Assembly (NCBI GenBank): GCA_024734555.1
Contig: JANPWX010000214.1
Location: 349,672 to 413,671 of the forward strand
Length of the DNA stretch: 64,000 nt
Reading direction: 5' to 3'
Source: Trochalopteron elliotii
Taxonomy: Eukaryota > Chordata > Aves > Passeriformes > Leiothrichidae
In this document: piece by piece, positions 40,101-55,100 of the stretch
Layout of the letters: the number at the start of each line of letters is the position of its first letter
Position numbering within the stretch: position 1 is the stretch's first letter
Made by a program: the position numbers and the translations under genes
Notes under the pieces: model-generated
Told to the model about the DNA's origin: nothing
Databases searched by the model: none
What the model saw: only the letters and a program-made list of their open reading frames with translations

Positions 40101-43100
40101 GAGGTCAAGAGTGGCTGCTTTTTTCTGCAGAACTGGGGTTCAAACCATCGAAGAAGTCCAAACTTCCTTCTGCAACAGTCAGTAGGCTTGACTTGCACCC
40201 TATTGTCATTTTGCCTTATTTTTTTATCTACTGTATTGCTTTTCTTGGAAAAAATGTGCTTTTAATGATGATTTGTGCCATTAATCAGCTTTGGCTGCTG
40301 TGTGTCTAGTGAATATAAATGCTGAAAGCAGAGGGCTGAGTTCATTGCATACTTCAATCTGTTTTAATTTTAGTTTCTCTTAGAACAAATACGAAGTGTG
40401 TGCAATTTTAGAAATACATGGATTTTAGTTTACCTTGCATTGATTTGCTGAGTCTATGGAAAGTATTTTCAATGCATTGGAATAAAACAAATTCCCCAAA
40501 ATGATTACTCTGGTTTTCACAATATTCAGCTGAGAAGCTGTATCATAGGCTCATAATATAAAAGAGGAGGATGTTATGCAAAACATCATATAAAAAGAAT
40601 GCCAAATAGCTCATGGCTATTATAAAGTAACTCTAAACCTATTTTCTCAGCAACTCTTGCCTCATTAATTGGCAGGCTCAATTTCTAAGAAATAAATCAA
40701 AACTTAATGGGCAAGCCTATATTGTTTTACCAAGGAAACCAAACAACTGGCTTTACCATTCTTTGGGGTTTTTTCTTCTTTGGAAGCAGAAAAGCTGGTA
40801 AACTTACTTTTTGTTTGGCTTCAACAATTCTTCTTTCAAGGTCTGATGGGATCATTTTCCCTCTGGAGCAAGAGAGAGTTGTATCAGTAACTTTATCTTG
40901 AAATCAACTTTTGCTGTTACTTCTTCACTTAATAGGAAACCTAAAGAAGGAGCAAAGTGACTTTTTTGCCCAAGAGTTGTGCTGCATTGAAGAGCACAGA
41001 AAGACTCTGTCCATTAGTCTGAGTTTTTACCCTAATTATTTAGTCAATATATTTGCATCAATATGGTGATGGTAACAGAGAAATTATCTTGTGGCCACCC
41101 CATTAAAGACTGATACTGCTCCTTGGAGCCTCTTGGTCCTGTCTGAAGTTACAGTCCTGGGAATAAGCTTCAGCCTCCCAGGGAGAGGCTCAGCCCAGCA
41201 TCCCAAGAAGTTCACTGGGTGCCAAATCCCATGGTCCTCTCTCAGCAGGCACAGAAAATGCCAGCAAGCTGCACGGCCGTGAGCAGGGCAACTCAGCTGT
41301 GCTGACAGCAGTTGTCTCTGCATTCCCTTCGAGGGATGAACTCGTTCCAGGGTGACTTTTCCACGGTTTAGTGAGTTACATGTTTGCATTTGCTGGAAGC
41401 AGGGTGTGAGAAGCTGCCAGTCTAGACTCGCTAAATGCCCTCCCTGTCAGGCTCTTTGCACTGACTGTATTTGCAATACCTCCAGTAGGAGCCATCTACT
41501 TCAGATTCAGACTCAGTCATGTAAGGCTTGAAGGCTAATTTAGGAAATCCTGTAAACTAACTAGCTGCAACAGAAAACAGTGCTTATACTGAATATTAAG
41601 GCTATGGTTTTCTTTGCTTTAGACACAAGCAAGTCTATAAAAGAAGAGGCAGTATGAATACCAGCAATACAAATATGATAGATTCCCATGTCACAGAAAT
41701 AAAGTCTTCACCAGCTTTGAATGTTTTACATTTAGATTGATATAAATTTTTAAAGATTTTTTTCAGATTTTCTTCTTTCCCTAGACCCTCATTTCCCACT
41801 GCTATAAAAAAAAGAACCTTAATTAAAGCTCAAAATGAAGTTACATGGAAACTAATAAACCCATCAGTTTTAGTTTCATTTTGCATAAAACCCCTTGAAC
41901 TGTTTTCATGACATTTGGATGCATGTCTTTTTTAAAAAATTAATTTATTGTAGTAAGATGCTATTGGTTCTGTAAGTTTTCATCCTCACATAGCTTACAA
42001 TAAGATGGTATTTCTTTCAGCAGAAATGGGTTTGTAGTGCTGAGTTTCTTTGCAAAATCTCCCCTGCATATTCAAAACACTAAAATACTGAAAGAATAAC
42101 TAAAAATAAAATACTCTAAAAATCTAAAAATTAACCCTGATTTCTCTTGCAGAAGTGCAAGGAAAGTCTAAAAGAGTATTCGGCTCCTTGTGAGCTCCCC
42201 CCAGTCACATGTACATGTTCAGAGAAAAGCAGTAGTAGTCTTATCCTCAAAAAAAGTTCCTGGGATCACTGGAGGAATAAAGAAAATAAAACCATGTCAA
42301 AGGAGAGCAATGAGTTTCTCCTCAAGACATAATTTAGATGTTGATCTTTAATAGTTTCTGATTTAGTGAGCTTGTGCTGGGACGATGCTTTCACTGCCCA
42401 AATTTTTTTACCAAAGCAAGTGACTATCTGGCCCCATGTCACATCAAGTAGATGCAGGAATTCATGTCTAGAGAGTGCAATACCCAAGCAATGTCAGGTT
42501 TTACCAGCTAAACAAGGCAAACTTGGCAGGTGTGGGTCAGAATGGGAAAGAGTCACCAGGAAGTATGATTGGTCATACTGAAAACATCAAAAAGTTATCA
42601 GTGTGCTCCTTCACCCTTCCACAGGCCCATATATTCACAGAGGGTCTTCTCAACCACACCAGCCCACATCCTGTGCAAACAATCTACTGTATCCCTGTGC
42701 TGTCTGCTGTGTCCCTGTGGTGTCTGAGACACACAGGAATCCTGCTGTTTACTTCAGCGTGGGCAGGCCAACCATTGTGGTCTTCACAGAAAACCATCAT
42801 GCTGAATTTGCACAAGAAGAAAAGGAAGACATGGCTTCATTGATCCACATCCATCTCTGGTGACTAGGAACAACTGGGGATTTATTTTGATGTGTTGGTT
42901 GTTCTGACGTCATTAAATCCTCTTCAAGGTGTGTTCAGTCTTTTGTTAATAAAGAGATAATAGGACCATAAGTCAATATGCAGGCACTGTGATTAACACT
43001 GTAAATTGCTTATTTGATCCTTGGTTTTTAATGTGGGAGCAGAGTATTTTGATAGCAGCAAAGCTTCCATTTCTGTTAGAGACGTAATTAATTTATTACC

Positions 43101-46100
43101 TTATAATAATGAGGGACTAAAATAGCATTTTCTATTGGAAAGACTCTCAATAGAACCAATAGGAACTGTTCTTATAATTTTTGTCCCATAGAAAGTGTTT
43201 TCCCTAAACTAGAAAATTTTTATCATAACGTGTTGATTATGTTAATATATCTTTTTCTCAAAATGAGTTTTCACAGAGAATTGAAACCTTTTAGTTTGGT
43301 GAGTTAAGCAAGAAGTTATCTGTCACCCTTTTTCAGAGCCTGTGTGAGCTGCAGATTAGTTGCCTCCTGTGATGTTTCCAAGGACCACCATCCTCCTTAG
43401 CCTGTGCTTCCCACAATGCTGCCAAGATCCTTCATATCCTATCACAAACGTGTCCCTATCAAGGGCACTGAGGGAAATGCAATCCAGCTGAGAAAGATGG
43501 TGGGGGCATGAATATAGAATTATATTAGCAAACGCTCCTAAATATTTTATTCCTATAAAAGGCCCGCTTCAACTCATTTTAATGGATCAAAACTGAGAGT
43601 CAGATTTCACCAAAACAAGCTTCCTCCTGGTTTCTTAGCACAAAATGTAAAGAATAATATTAGTTTGATATCCATTTTCACATCAGAATGAAAGAAGAAA
43701 AAAAAAACCACAGAAACCTCTGAGCAAAGGAACTTTTAAGATTTTTTATGAACTCCAAAAATGGACCCATGAAGAAGCTACTAACAGAGCCAGTTCCTCA
43801 AATGGGATAAATCAGCATAAAGCTGCTGAAGATGACAGTGCTATGACAAATTATACCAGCTGCTGACCACATCCTACATACTCTCTCTGAGATGAGCACC
43901 TGATGATCCTGTTATGCACCATGAAAAAAGCTGTATTTGACATCTTTACTTACCTTTCATCACATCTAATCAAAATCACACTATCTGTACCAATACCCAA
44001 GGCCGCAGCTCCTTTCTTCACGGAAAAGTGACTCTGAAAAAATACATTTATTATTATTTATTGGTTTTATTGTTTATTATCTAATTTAATATAAAACATT
44101 ACCCTCTTGCAAACCCTTCAGCAAGAAGTCCCAGGAGGCAATAATTACATTCAGAGCCCTTTTGGAAACCGATCACTGCAACTTGAGGCTTCAAAGCAGG
44201 TCACTACCATCAAGTGGAGAAACAGCAATCACTCTAATCTGGGTTTACTCCTGGAATATTACACACACAATTGTGGTCCATGCTGGACCTTGATGCATAC
44301 CTGCAGCTTCTATTGCTTGTACAGATTCAGCTATGAGCTTGATTTACTGAAACAAAATAGTCTTCCCTAGTGAATTAATTTAGTTCATGATGTCCAGAGT
44401 AATGTGCTACAATGTATCTTCCGCCTAAATAATATACTCACAGAAATTAATACAGAAAGCTTAATTGTGATCTCATGCCAGTGAAAGCCAGTAATAACTC
44501 CTACTAATGAACAGACCTACTGAAGTTTAAAATCAGAATAGGGCTATTAAGTAAGATTATTAGTTAATCTGTATTTACAAAATAAAATGTGAAAGTTGCA
44601 TACTGCAGTGCATGTCGGCCTAATTTTCTCATGCTTATAGGACTGAGCTCCTGAGCCAGTGTTGGTGTATAATTCTAAATTAAACCCCAGTGATTATGAC
44701 AATTCAACAGTTTTATATCAAATTATAGCCCCAAGAATCTGATTTTGTATTAACTCAAACCCAGCTGTTAACAATACTGTCCACAGTAATTTTAAATACA
44801 GATTATGAAACAATAAAAAAATGGAAATTCTTTAGATACTACAGTACCATTAGCTTAGGATGTAACACTACAAAAAAGATCCAGAAGATAAAAGCCTAAC
44901 AAGGCTTTTTAAATGTCCAGAATGTTAAAGAAGAAAGGAAGATCTAGTTTGCAGATCACAAAGGAGAGAAGTAATCACTACTGCTTTATCAAGGGAGTAC
45001 TTGGAAGCAGCAGAGAGCTGTAGGGAAAGAGGCTGCCACAACGGTAACACATGTGGACTTCACTTGAAGGCCATGAGGGCACAGATTCACTGCATGCTAA
45101 AGGGCTCTATATAATGAACACTTTGAAAATTACAGTAATTCTAAACCACCTTAATGAAAGAGGAAGAAGAGTAGAAGAACTGCAACATGTACATCCAACT
45201 GAAGAAGTAAAAAACCTCTATTAAAAATTGCTCAGGGAATAGTTTTTATTGAGTCTTGACTGCTATGGTTAAAATTGCTATGGTTAAGAATTTCCAGTAC
45301 AAATTCCTTTTTTTAGACGCCTGTATTCTTACCATTTTGGCTGAAATTCTTAATGTTTTCATGATGTCTGCTGACTTTTTCAATATCCAGAGATTTTGAA
45401 GACGTTCTAACTGCTCTTAAGTCATGTTTCACTGATGATATATGGACAATTTGAAAACACTTCTTCAGGTAAATATTTTTAATACTACATTCATTTCTAA
45501 AATGCACTGGGTTGGTACAGCTTTTCCCCATGGGATATGGCTGCAGTGTACAAAAAATGTGTATTGAGCAGCCACTGAACACGTTGCCTAGATGTAAAAT
45601 CAGTTTTTGAAGTCCTAGTACAGCAAACCACCCCAGTCCCTGAACTAAGAACACTCTGAAATGTAAACATACACACATTGAGACTGACTCTCCCATGAAC
45701 TGATGATAAATAAAACACATACTCATCACTTAGATGAGCCACAGGGGATTTGTGCCTGTGCTTTAGTGTTCTGCTGTGCTAGGCTGGGTTCCTTGCAGGT
45801 AGCCTAACCAAGCTGGCCTCATCAAGTAGGCTTCCCCTGCATTCTGTGGGGAACAGGCATCTCCAGACAAAGATTCACCCAGCATAAGGTTGGCTGGTTT
45901 GGAGTGGGTGCTGAATGACATCAGGTGAAGAAGTTCCTACCCCTTCTCTCTGAACAAAGTCCTGTGATATGCCCTGTGAGAATGGAAGTGTACAGCATCT
46001 GCAGCCACCAGTGCTCCAGACACTGCAGATGTTTAACACCCAGACATCATCCAGTCTATGCAAGCCACTGGTCACCTGTATGTTCATCTTGGAGTTTGCT

Positions 46101-49100
46101 CTTGTTTTTCTAGCTAGCTGGGAGTCACAAGGTACTAGGAGGTATTTAGACATTGAACATCAGTGCTCAGCCACCACACTGACATTTTTCATAGCATGTT
46201 ATTTACTTCACAGAACTGAATTTTTGAACAAATGCATTTTCATGAGTTTCATCAGCTTCACTAAATTCAGTGGGCTTTTCCCCAGCACAAACACACTGTA
46301 GATGAAGGCTTGGATTATGACCAATCATCAAACCTCTGAACATCAAAGACACAAAAGTCTGTTCCCAGCACTGTGGGCATCCCTGAGCCCTGGTGGCAGG
46401 GAGTGAGCAGAGTGCCCCTATGGGGCAGCAGTGCAACTTCGTGAGAGTGGAGAGGAGAAGAGGCCATGAAATGGCTATTGGCAGGAGAAGGCTTACAAAA
46501 AAATTCCCAAATTGAGGAAAGTATCTTGGAACTTTGCAAAAATTGAAAAAAGCAAAAATATTGCCAGCATAATGACAGTTCACTGATGAGCTATATGAAG
46601 ATAGAATTGAATCTGTATACTTTAAAAAAATTAATCTGTTTTTCATTCATGTATTACACAGACTGACGTGCAAATACTGGGTGGTGTAAATATAAAAATG
46701 CAGGTAGATATTTAGGAGTGAAGAGTCACAGAAATATTTCACTGGGGTTTGAGTTGATGACATTACATTCATTAATTTTGCTCCTTACTCCACATTAGTT
46801 AAAAAAGATTTACTGTTGCAATTTGTTTTTCTACTAGAAACAGAACTGTTCAAAGTACCTTAAAAAAGAAAAGACAGATTTAAATGGTCTACTATGAGGA
46901 AGGAAATTAAGCCCATGTGCTCAAAGGCATCTACTGGAATATGGCCAAGCTCAGCTGCCTTGCTAAGAAGTCTCATGGCACTGCTAAAAGAGCACTGGGA
47001 AAAAAAAAAATGAATGTAGTGCTGATAGTTCAGTTGCCTGAAGGCTTTTTACAGACTGAAGGGAATTCAGTGGACAGGAACCAAAACTGGTTTATGGATA
47101 AATTGGGAAGAAATACAGAAGTCTGTGCACAGAAGGGCAAATGCAATTACCATTTCTAGACAAACTCTGAATATGAAACGGCTCAATCTCTGTATACAGT
47201 CACAGATATATGACTGCTGTCATGTTTTCATGTTTTAGGGCAACACCACAAGAATTACTCCAAGTGCTTGAGACGCTCTGAAAGACCAAGGATGAAAGCA
47301 AAATAGAAAAAATATAGTCGTAGGACCAAAGAAAGCTTTCACAATGATAAATATTAAACTTTGGTTTAATATTCCTGTGATGGTGCTGAAAGTTTGGTTG
47401 CCTGTGTAATATAATAGTAAACACAGAAAACTATAAAGGTCAAAGAGATGAAAAGGTTTGCAGAAATAAACCTGATCAGACAGAACTATTCACAGGTGAT
47501 TTAACTGGGCTAACAAGGAAGGGCACAAAATGTGACCCCTCTGCAAATACCACGGCTACAAACTTGTCAGACACACCAAGAAGGGAGCTTGAACACCATC
47601 TTTCACAACACAACTGTGAAAGAGTTACACAGATCTGAAGCCTTATGGTGGGAGAACCAGGGAACAAAAGGAGGACAGGTGCAGGCTGCCTGATGCCAGT
47701 CCTGAAAGAAAAGTCAGGCTTGTAGATGCTGTAATGTCTGGAGTTCCACCCCTGTCCTGGGGATGCAGACAGAGGAGGACACACAGCTAGGAATGGGCTG
47801 CCTCTTTGGCTTCCTGGCTTCCTCCTTCCCTCTCACCATGCACTGCAAAGGGTGCATGGAAGACTGCAAATACATCCCCAATAGGGAGGAATCTAACTTC
47901 TGTATGGAAAGAAATGTGGTAAAATTCAATGGTCAAGGAAAAGGTATAGATATTAGTGACTAAGAGCGTATTGATGGTCAGAAAAAAAAATAATTGGTGA
48001 TTCTGAGCCAGGGGAATTTTCCCTTTATCAAAAATTTCAAATACTCTTAGGTATAGATTTGCTCCCCAGAGAGCCATTTTTACATGGTTAGCTTTGTAAG
48101 GTAGAGACAGTGTAAATGTATTACATGTGCAATAATGAATAGGCCCTCTGGAAAATGGAAGAATTAGAATAATTAAAAATGCTATGATGCTGAAAAGTGC
48201 AGCATTGTTATCTAAAGTGCTTCAATATACAGATGCCTCTATTTTTATAGCTTGCTAAATTACTTGCTCATCATCTGGCATGGTTGAAGCTGTCACAAAG
48301 AACCATCCTAATGCCATGAGCCCCACAGGGCATGGCTGTTTTTTCAGCTCGCTGTTTCTCCTTGCTTACATAAATCCAGAGTGGCATGAGCTTTGTGGAG
48401 GTGGCTTATCAGTAACCAGTTCCCAAATGCTGGGCAACATCCTCCAGCTGAAACTCCCCCGAGGTCAGTCACTGGCAGCCTGGTGCCCAGGAGATCTGGA
48501 CCCTCAGCCTCACCCCATCACCTATTCACCAGTAAAGAAGATGAACACATTTTCCTCTGCACCTCTCCTGGGCTTTAAGCACTGTGAAATTCCTGGATAT
48601 GTAGGCTGGGTTGTTCCTCTCTTAATAATATAAAAGTGTGTGGCTAGTTCAGACTTGTTGTTTGGGCTCCCACAAAAGTGGGGAACAAAAGATACCTTCA
48701 GAAGGCACACTGATCTCTAAGGCTTTGGCATCGGTTTTAGACTTAAGATGAGTTGTCTTCTGCAATCTTGCTTTTTTTTTTATTGGCCATAAAAAGAGTA
48801 CAGACTAGCTCAGATTAAATGCTTACACTTAAGGTGATTAACATTAAGCAACATGAATCCAGTCTTTATCATCTAATTTCAAGCTACGGCTTCTCCTTCA
48901 ATTACCTACAAAAAGAGCAACTATGTCCCTACCCAAATTTTAAATACACCATAATGAAAGATATATGTGCTATGTTTTCATTTACCTATTCCTATTCAGT
49001 TTTTAAAGTTCCTTGTTAGTAGCAGGAGAGAAATGAGGATACTAATGTTTCTGAACATACTAGTATGTACATCTTTGGCATTTTTGAAACACACAACTTC

Positions 49101-52100
49101 ATGCTGCTTTTCTAATGAGGAAGTCTCATTTGTTTTTTTTCTAGTGCAGATAGTTTTGCAGCACTGTATGTGGTAAGAAATGTTGCACTGAGTTCAGGAG
49201 ACTACTGTGGCTGTGTAAAAGCCACAAGGTATTGACCAGATGAAGGATTAGACTCAGATGATGATTTTCTCCTTTAGGATAGACTGCAGTACAGCACTAC
49301 TTTTCTAGAAAATGTTTTTACTTTCATTTGAATTGTGTTACCTGAATTAAGTTGTTCCTCAAATAACACCAGATTTTCACTGTTTCCCCCTGGCTTCAAA
49401 TACCATGAAAATAATTTTCTAGATATTATGCAGAAAGTAATGCAAAGAAAAAATGTCAGAATCCATCAGTCTGATTTTAAGTTTCCTTAGGTGGAAACAA
49501 ATCCAATTCCTACTTACTCTGTATGCCCAGAGTGTAATTTACAGCTTTGTAATCTATGCTACCAAATAAAGAACAAGACTTCCAGGCTCCTCAAATCTTT
49601 CCCTGGAAGCAGAACCTTACACAACACCCCTTGGACTGCTCCTGGCAGGTGGCAGTTCTGCAAAGTGTCTCCTGAGTTGCAGGGACAGAGGGCAACACTA
49701 CATATCATGGAAGTGCTAGACTAGAGATCAGATTTGCATTCATTCTACACAGAAACCAACCCCAAATCTTCCATATCATGTGTGAAATGGTCTATCAAGC
49801 TACAGACACAGAAGTCATTCTTTAATTTCCTTCTGCATCAGCACCAAGAAGCTTCACAGTAGGCTTCTGAAACTGCTCAGATAAAAACTTCCCAAAGCCA
49901 CTCTTCTCCCACAGCTTCTGGAATTGTTTGACACACTTTCTGGGGCTCATCCACAAAGGGAAAGCAGCATGCACAAAGCTGAAGAGGTGATTTATTCCTA
50001 ACTGCCTCCTCTGATCTAGCTGCTGGATGCTGAGTGCACTACTGCTGGGAGGGTGCTCCCCCACCTCCCCAGAAAGGTCACCTCTCCCAGTGCTCACCCA
50101 GAGGATCAGGTCCCTCCAAGTGTGTCCAGTTGTCTACACTGCTGATACCTGGAGAGCCAACAGACTCCCACTTCAGCTGCAACATGCCAGAGCTGCATTC
50201 CTCATCAAGTCTTCAGCAGCAGCTATTTCAACACAAGAGCAGTGTAAATGGAGGTGCCAGAGGCAAGGAGAACCTCTTCTGTGTTTTCTGTGGTCTCTAA
50301 CTGGGTGAAGAGGTCCCTTATTGCCAGATCAGACTCAATCACCTGCCAGTTCTTAACTCTGCATTTTGTCTTCTAAACCTGTAATAAGGAATAGTGTTGC
50401 TATTCCCTCATTGAGTACCTGACAAGATGTGCCTTCTTTAAGGGGGCTTCTAGAAAGTAAGAAAGCTGTTGAGAGCTACATGAGAACAGTCCTGCTGGGT
50501 TGGAGAACAGAAAAGATGAAATATTTTCTGTCTTTCCAATTATGACCAGCCTTTGTTTCATTCTCTGAACAGCGGATTAAGCCCACACAGTCCCTAATTA
50601 ATCAAGTCCACAGAAATTCTGCAAGTCTCTTTAAGCTATTTTCCTACTATCAGTGAAAAGGGCCAAAGGCTGTTTTGTGACTTCAACCCACCTAGTTCTC
50701 TACAGCTAAACTTCCCCTTGGCACCCTTTTCCTCCTCAGGGCAGCATGACTGTCCTTTTGCCTGCTAGGTGTAATTCCTGCTCCATACTATTTCCAGCTA
50801 CTATTGGATACCCTTTAAGACAGTGGTGGTTGGGCAGGTCAAAATCACAATAGGGAATGGGTTAAATTTTACCAGGTCTTGCCTCATAGACAAATGGAAC
50901 AATTAAAATATTCTGAGAAGGCAGCTATCCCTTTCAGCAGCTTTCCCCATGCTGAAAAAGGGATGGACTCCTCTGAACAGCTGCAGCAGCCTAAAGCTGA
51001 TATGCTGGAACACAGGAGGAGGCCTTCACTTTAGATTTTTCATTGTGTTTGAAATGACAGACTGAAATAGGTTTTTACTACTGGCATCCATCACTTTTTT
51101 TCCCTCTGAGTCAAGGTCTCTTGCATCATGTGCAGTCCAGAACAGCTGCCCTGAAGGACATCACTGCTCCTGCACCAGTGCAGATGAAAGAAGACTGATG
51201 ATGTCCTGATGAATACAGAGGACTGAATTAAATACTGAGTGCATCTCAGTGAAATTAAACCTGAGGAAGACCAACCCAAGTAGTTGCAGAGTACTTCACC
51301 ATCACTGGTGAAACAGAAACTAACAGAAGCAGAGTGTGCTAAGTTGTGGCTTGGGGAAGATTTGCTGGCTGGGAACGTGCATAGTTGGAATAATCACACG
51401 ACCTATTTTAGGCACCAAATGTATGTTGTGTGTATCAGCAGGCTCTTTGTGGTCAGTGCACAGAAGTAGGTGAAGCCCTCCCAAAGGTGATTCAGAACAT
51501 TTAAGTTAAGGAATATTTAGGTTCCTAATTTGGATGCTCTGTGTTTCTCTCCAGAGGTACTTCTCTTCACTGGTTGTGCAGAGACTGAGGCTCCTAATTT
51601 TGAAACATGATGCATTCCTAAATTAGGGAGGTCATTACTTAAAAGCTGTGAATTACTCTTCCCTTCCCTGGCAGCTGAACCTATCACAGCATCAGACTGA
51701 GACAGATTCTGATTACAGTAGTAGTGGGGGCAACAGTGACACAACTTCATTCATTTATAGTACAGGAAGCTCTAGACTGTAGTAACGAAAACAGAGTCTC
51801 ATCTGGGATGCTGAAATTCTTGGCCAAGAATTGCTGATATTGAAATCTTTGCATCTGACTGAAAATTTCAAAACCAAAATCTCTTGAGTTTCTAAACACA
51901 TACAGTTACTTTAAGCTTTGTTTACTATCACACCATGCATGTAGAGCATGGGGAAATGATACTATGGATTAGCTGGTCCCGCTAGATCCCTACAAATCTA
52001 TGGGGCCTGATCCCTACAAATCTATTGGGCCTGAATTCTCAAAGAGCTGGCTCAAGTCATCACAGAGCCTCTCTCAGTGATTTTTGAGTGGTCTTGTGAA

Positions 52101-55100
52101 TCTGGAGAGGTGCCAGATGAGTGGAAACTGAGCAACATCATCCCAATTTCCAAGAAGGGCAAGAAGGAGGACTCCAGAAACTATAGGCCTGTTAGTTTCA
52201 CCTCAGTAGCTCGTAAATTCACAGGAAAGATTATTCTGGGAAGTATTGAAACACAACACCTGGAGCACAACACAGTCATTGGTCAGAGCCAGCACAGCTT
52301 CATGAGGGGAAGTCCTGCCTGTCAAACCTGATTTCCTTCTACAGCAGGGTAACACACTGAGCTGATCTAGGAAAGCCAGTAGATGTGACCATTTTGGACT
52401 TCAGCAAAGCCTTGATACTATCTCTCACAGCACCCTTCTGCACAAAGATGCAGCTCACAGCTGGACAGCCCTGTTACATGATGGGTGAGCAACTGGATCA
52501 TGGGTTGGGCACAAAGGGTTACAGTGAATGGGGTGACATCAGGGTGGTGACCTGTCACTAGTGGGGTTCCTACAGGACTCTGTCCTCACCCCTGTGCTCC
52601 TTGACATCTTCATTAATGTCTTGGACAGAGGACTGGAAAGGATACTAGGTAAGTTTGCTGTTGACACTAAACTGGGGAGAGCTATTGACTCCCTCAAGGG
52701 CAGAGAGGGCCTCCAGAGACACGTCCATAAATTAAGAGGATGGGCAATCACCAACCATATGAAGTTCAACTAGGGCAAGTGCCAGATTCTGCACCTGGGA
52801 TGGGGCAACCCTGGTTGTGTGTAGAGACTGGGGAATGAGATGCTAGAGAGCAGTGCCATGGAAAGGGACCTGGGGGTCCTGGTCCATGGCAAGCTGAACA
52901 CGAACCAGCAGTGCCCTGGCAGCCAGGATGGCCAACCCTGTCCTGGGGGGTATCAGGCACAGCATGGCCAGCCGGGCAAGGGAGGGGATTGTAACCTCTG
53001 CTCTGCACTGGGGCAGTCTCCCCTTTGATATTACATGCAGTTTGGGTGCCACAAAAAAGACATTGAGCTGTGAGAGGGTGTTCAAGGAGAGCCCCCGAGG
53101 ATGGTGAAGGGTCTGGAGGGGAAGCTGTATGAGGAGTGGCTGAGGTCACTTGGTCTGTTCAGCCTGGAGAAGAGGAGACTGAGGGGAGACCTCACTGTGG
53201 TCTTCAACAACCTCATCAGGGGAGGCAGAGGGGCAGGTAGCAATCTCTTCACTCTCACGATCAGTGACAGGCCACTAGGGAAGGCACGAAACTGAGTCAA
53301 GGCAGGCTTAAATTTAGTATCTGGAATAGGTTCTTCACCCAGAAAGTTGTGGAGCACTGGAACGGGCTCTCCAGTGAGATGGTCACCAGCACCAAGCCTG
53401 ACAGAGTTCAAGAAGCTTTTGGACAATGTTCTCAGGCACATGGGATGATTCTTGGGGTGTCTGCACAGGACCAGGAACTGGAGTTGATGATCCTGATGGA
53501 TCCCTATCTAATCAGGGTGTTATATGATTCTACAGTCTGCTTGTTCCATGGTCATTGTCTTTCAAGAGCATCCAACTGTGGCAGAGAGAAACCTCAGTCA
53601 GGCCAAGGAGACTAAAAGTAGGTAGATCATCAGCATGATGTGATAAATAAGACAAATTACATTTGCATATCTTAAATGTCTGTTCAGGTCCTGCATTACA
53701 CTTCCTATCTTAAAAAGGATTGTACTTCTAGGCCTCTGTAATTTTTTGTAACAGCTTCTGCTGTTTTGAGGGTTAAACCATGATCCCATATCCTTTGGGC
53801 AATTAAGGGCTAAAGAGTCCCGTTCTTCACATAGTGCAGTTTCTTAACTTCTTTAGAAGAATACACTTTTTATAAAGCTTGATTGAGGAAGGGACAAAAC
53901 TGCAATTTCAAGATACTTTTAAAATGTAACGGCCTTCAGATGCCATCCTATGAATTCTCTAGTATATTTAATTTTTGAATGTTTAATTTGCTAAGGGAAC
54001 TGCTTCTTCCCTGGCATGAAAACACAATTATTAAAACTCATTTCATTATTTTGAGACAGATAACACAATTTGGGTCATTGTTTAACACTCCATCGCTATG
54101 AAAACAATTACATTCTCTAATGATTAATAGGATTTGTTACTTTAAATAATCAGGCTGAACCTTATTTGCACGACTTAGGCTTGTTACTTCCATATGAATA
54201 ATGTATCTCTAGCTGTACATTCAGTCTTGGAAAGTTGCTACTCATCTGTAGACTGTCCTTTCTAACTGCTATGGGGACACCAATTCTGCTGTGTACTGCA
54301 TCTCATCCCATCCTACTGCGATGAAAGGCATCCTCGGAGAGATTTCCTCCTGCACTTTTGTGACCAATTTTTAGGGTATTTTATTCTTCACATTTGCACA
54401 GAATGGAAGCACATTCTATGGTAAGTCAAAACAGGCACCAGGAGGACATTATTACCTAACATGGACAGTATCCTGCTGAGCCTCGGCCACAAATTAGTCC
54501 TTTCTGCCTGAGCCCACACAACAGGAGAGAAATTTAGAAGTGGACAGTGAAGCCTGAAAACAGCTCACAGCCCCTCCTGGGATAACCATTTCCTTTTCTC
54601 CTGCACCCACATTCTCCACTCTAAGTTGCAAGGAGTTTTAAATGGTTGTAACGCCAAAAACAACCCCCCAAAAGAGACTTCCATATGGCTGTACAGAGTG
54701 AAGAACTCTCTCATGAGAACTACTCCTGTTTCTCTTGTTCCCACCTCCCCTCACCTCTGGCACTGCCAGGTCCCAGCAGTGCCTGTGATGAACCCCTGTG
54801 GGCTGAAGCTTTTGTTCACAGGCAGAAACTCACAGAGAAGCCCAGCTGCCCAACAAATAGTGGAGCTGCTCTGCTGTACACACACACACAGCATTGCCAT
54901 ATGACTGTCTTCATGCATGTTATCACCTTCTCATTAAATAACAGCAGGAGTGGTTTCAGATGGAAAGATTTTGACTCAAAAGGATTTTCTGTTGCCCCAG
55001 AGTGACCCAAACAGGTGACATTCCTGGCAGAAAGTGCTGCCCAATGATGATCGCACCTCGTTTGATGTGGTCCTTACCACTCACATCAACATTTATATAG

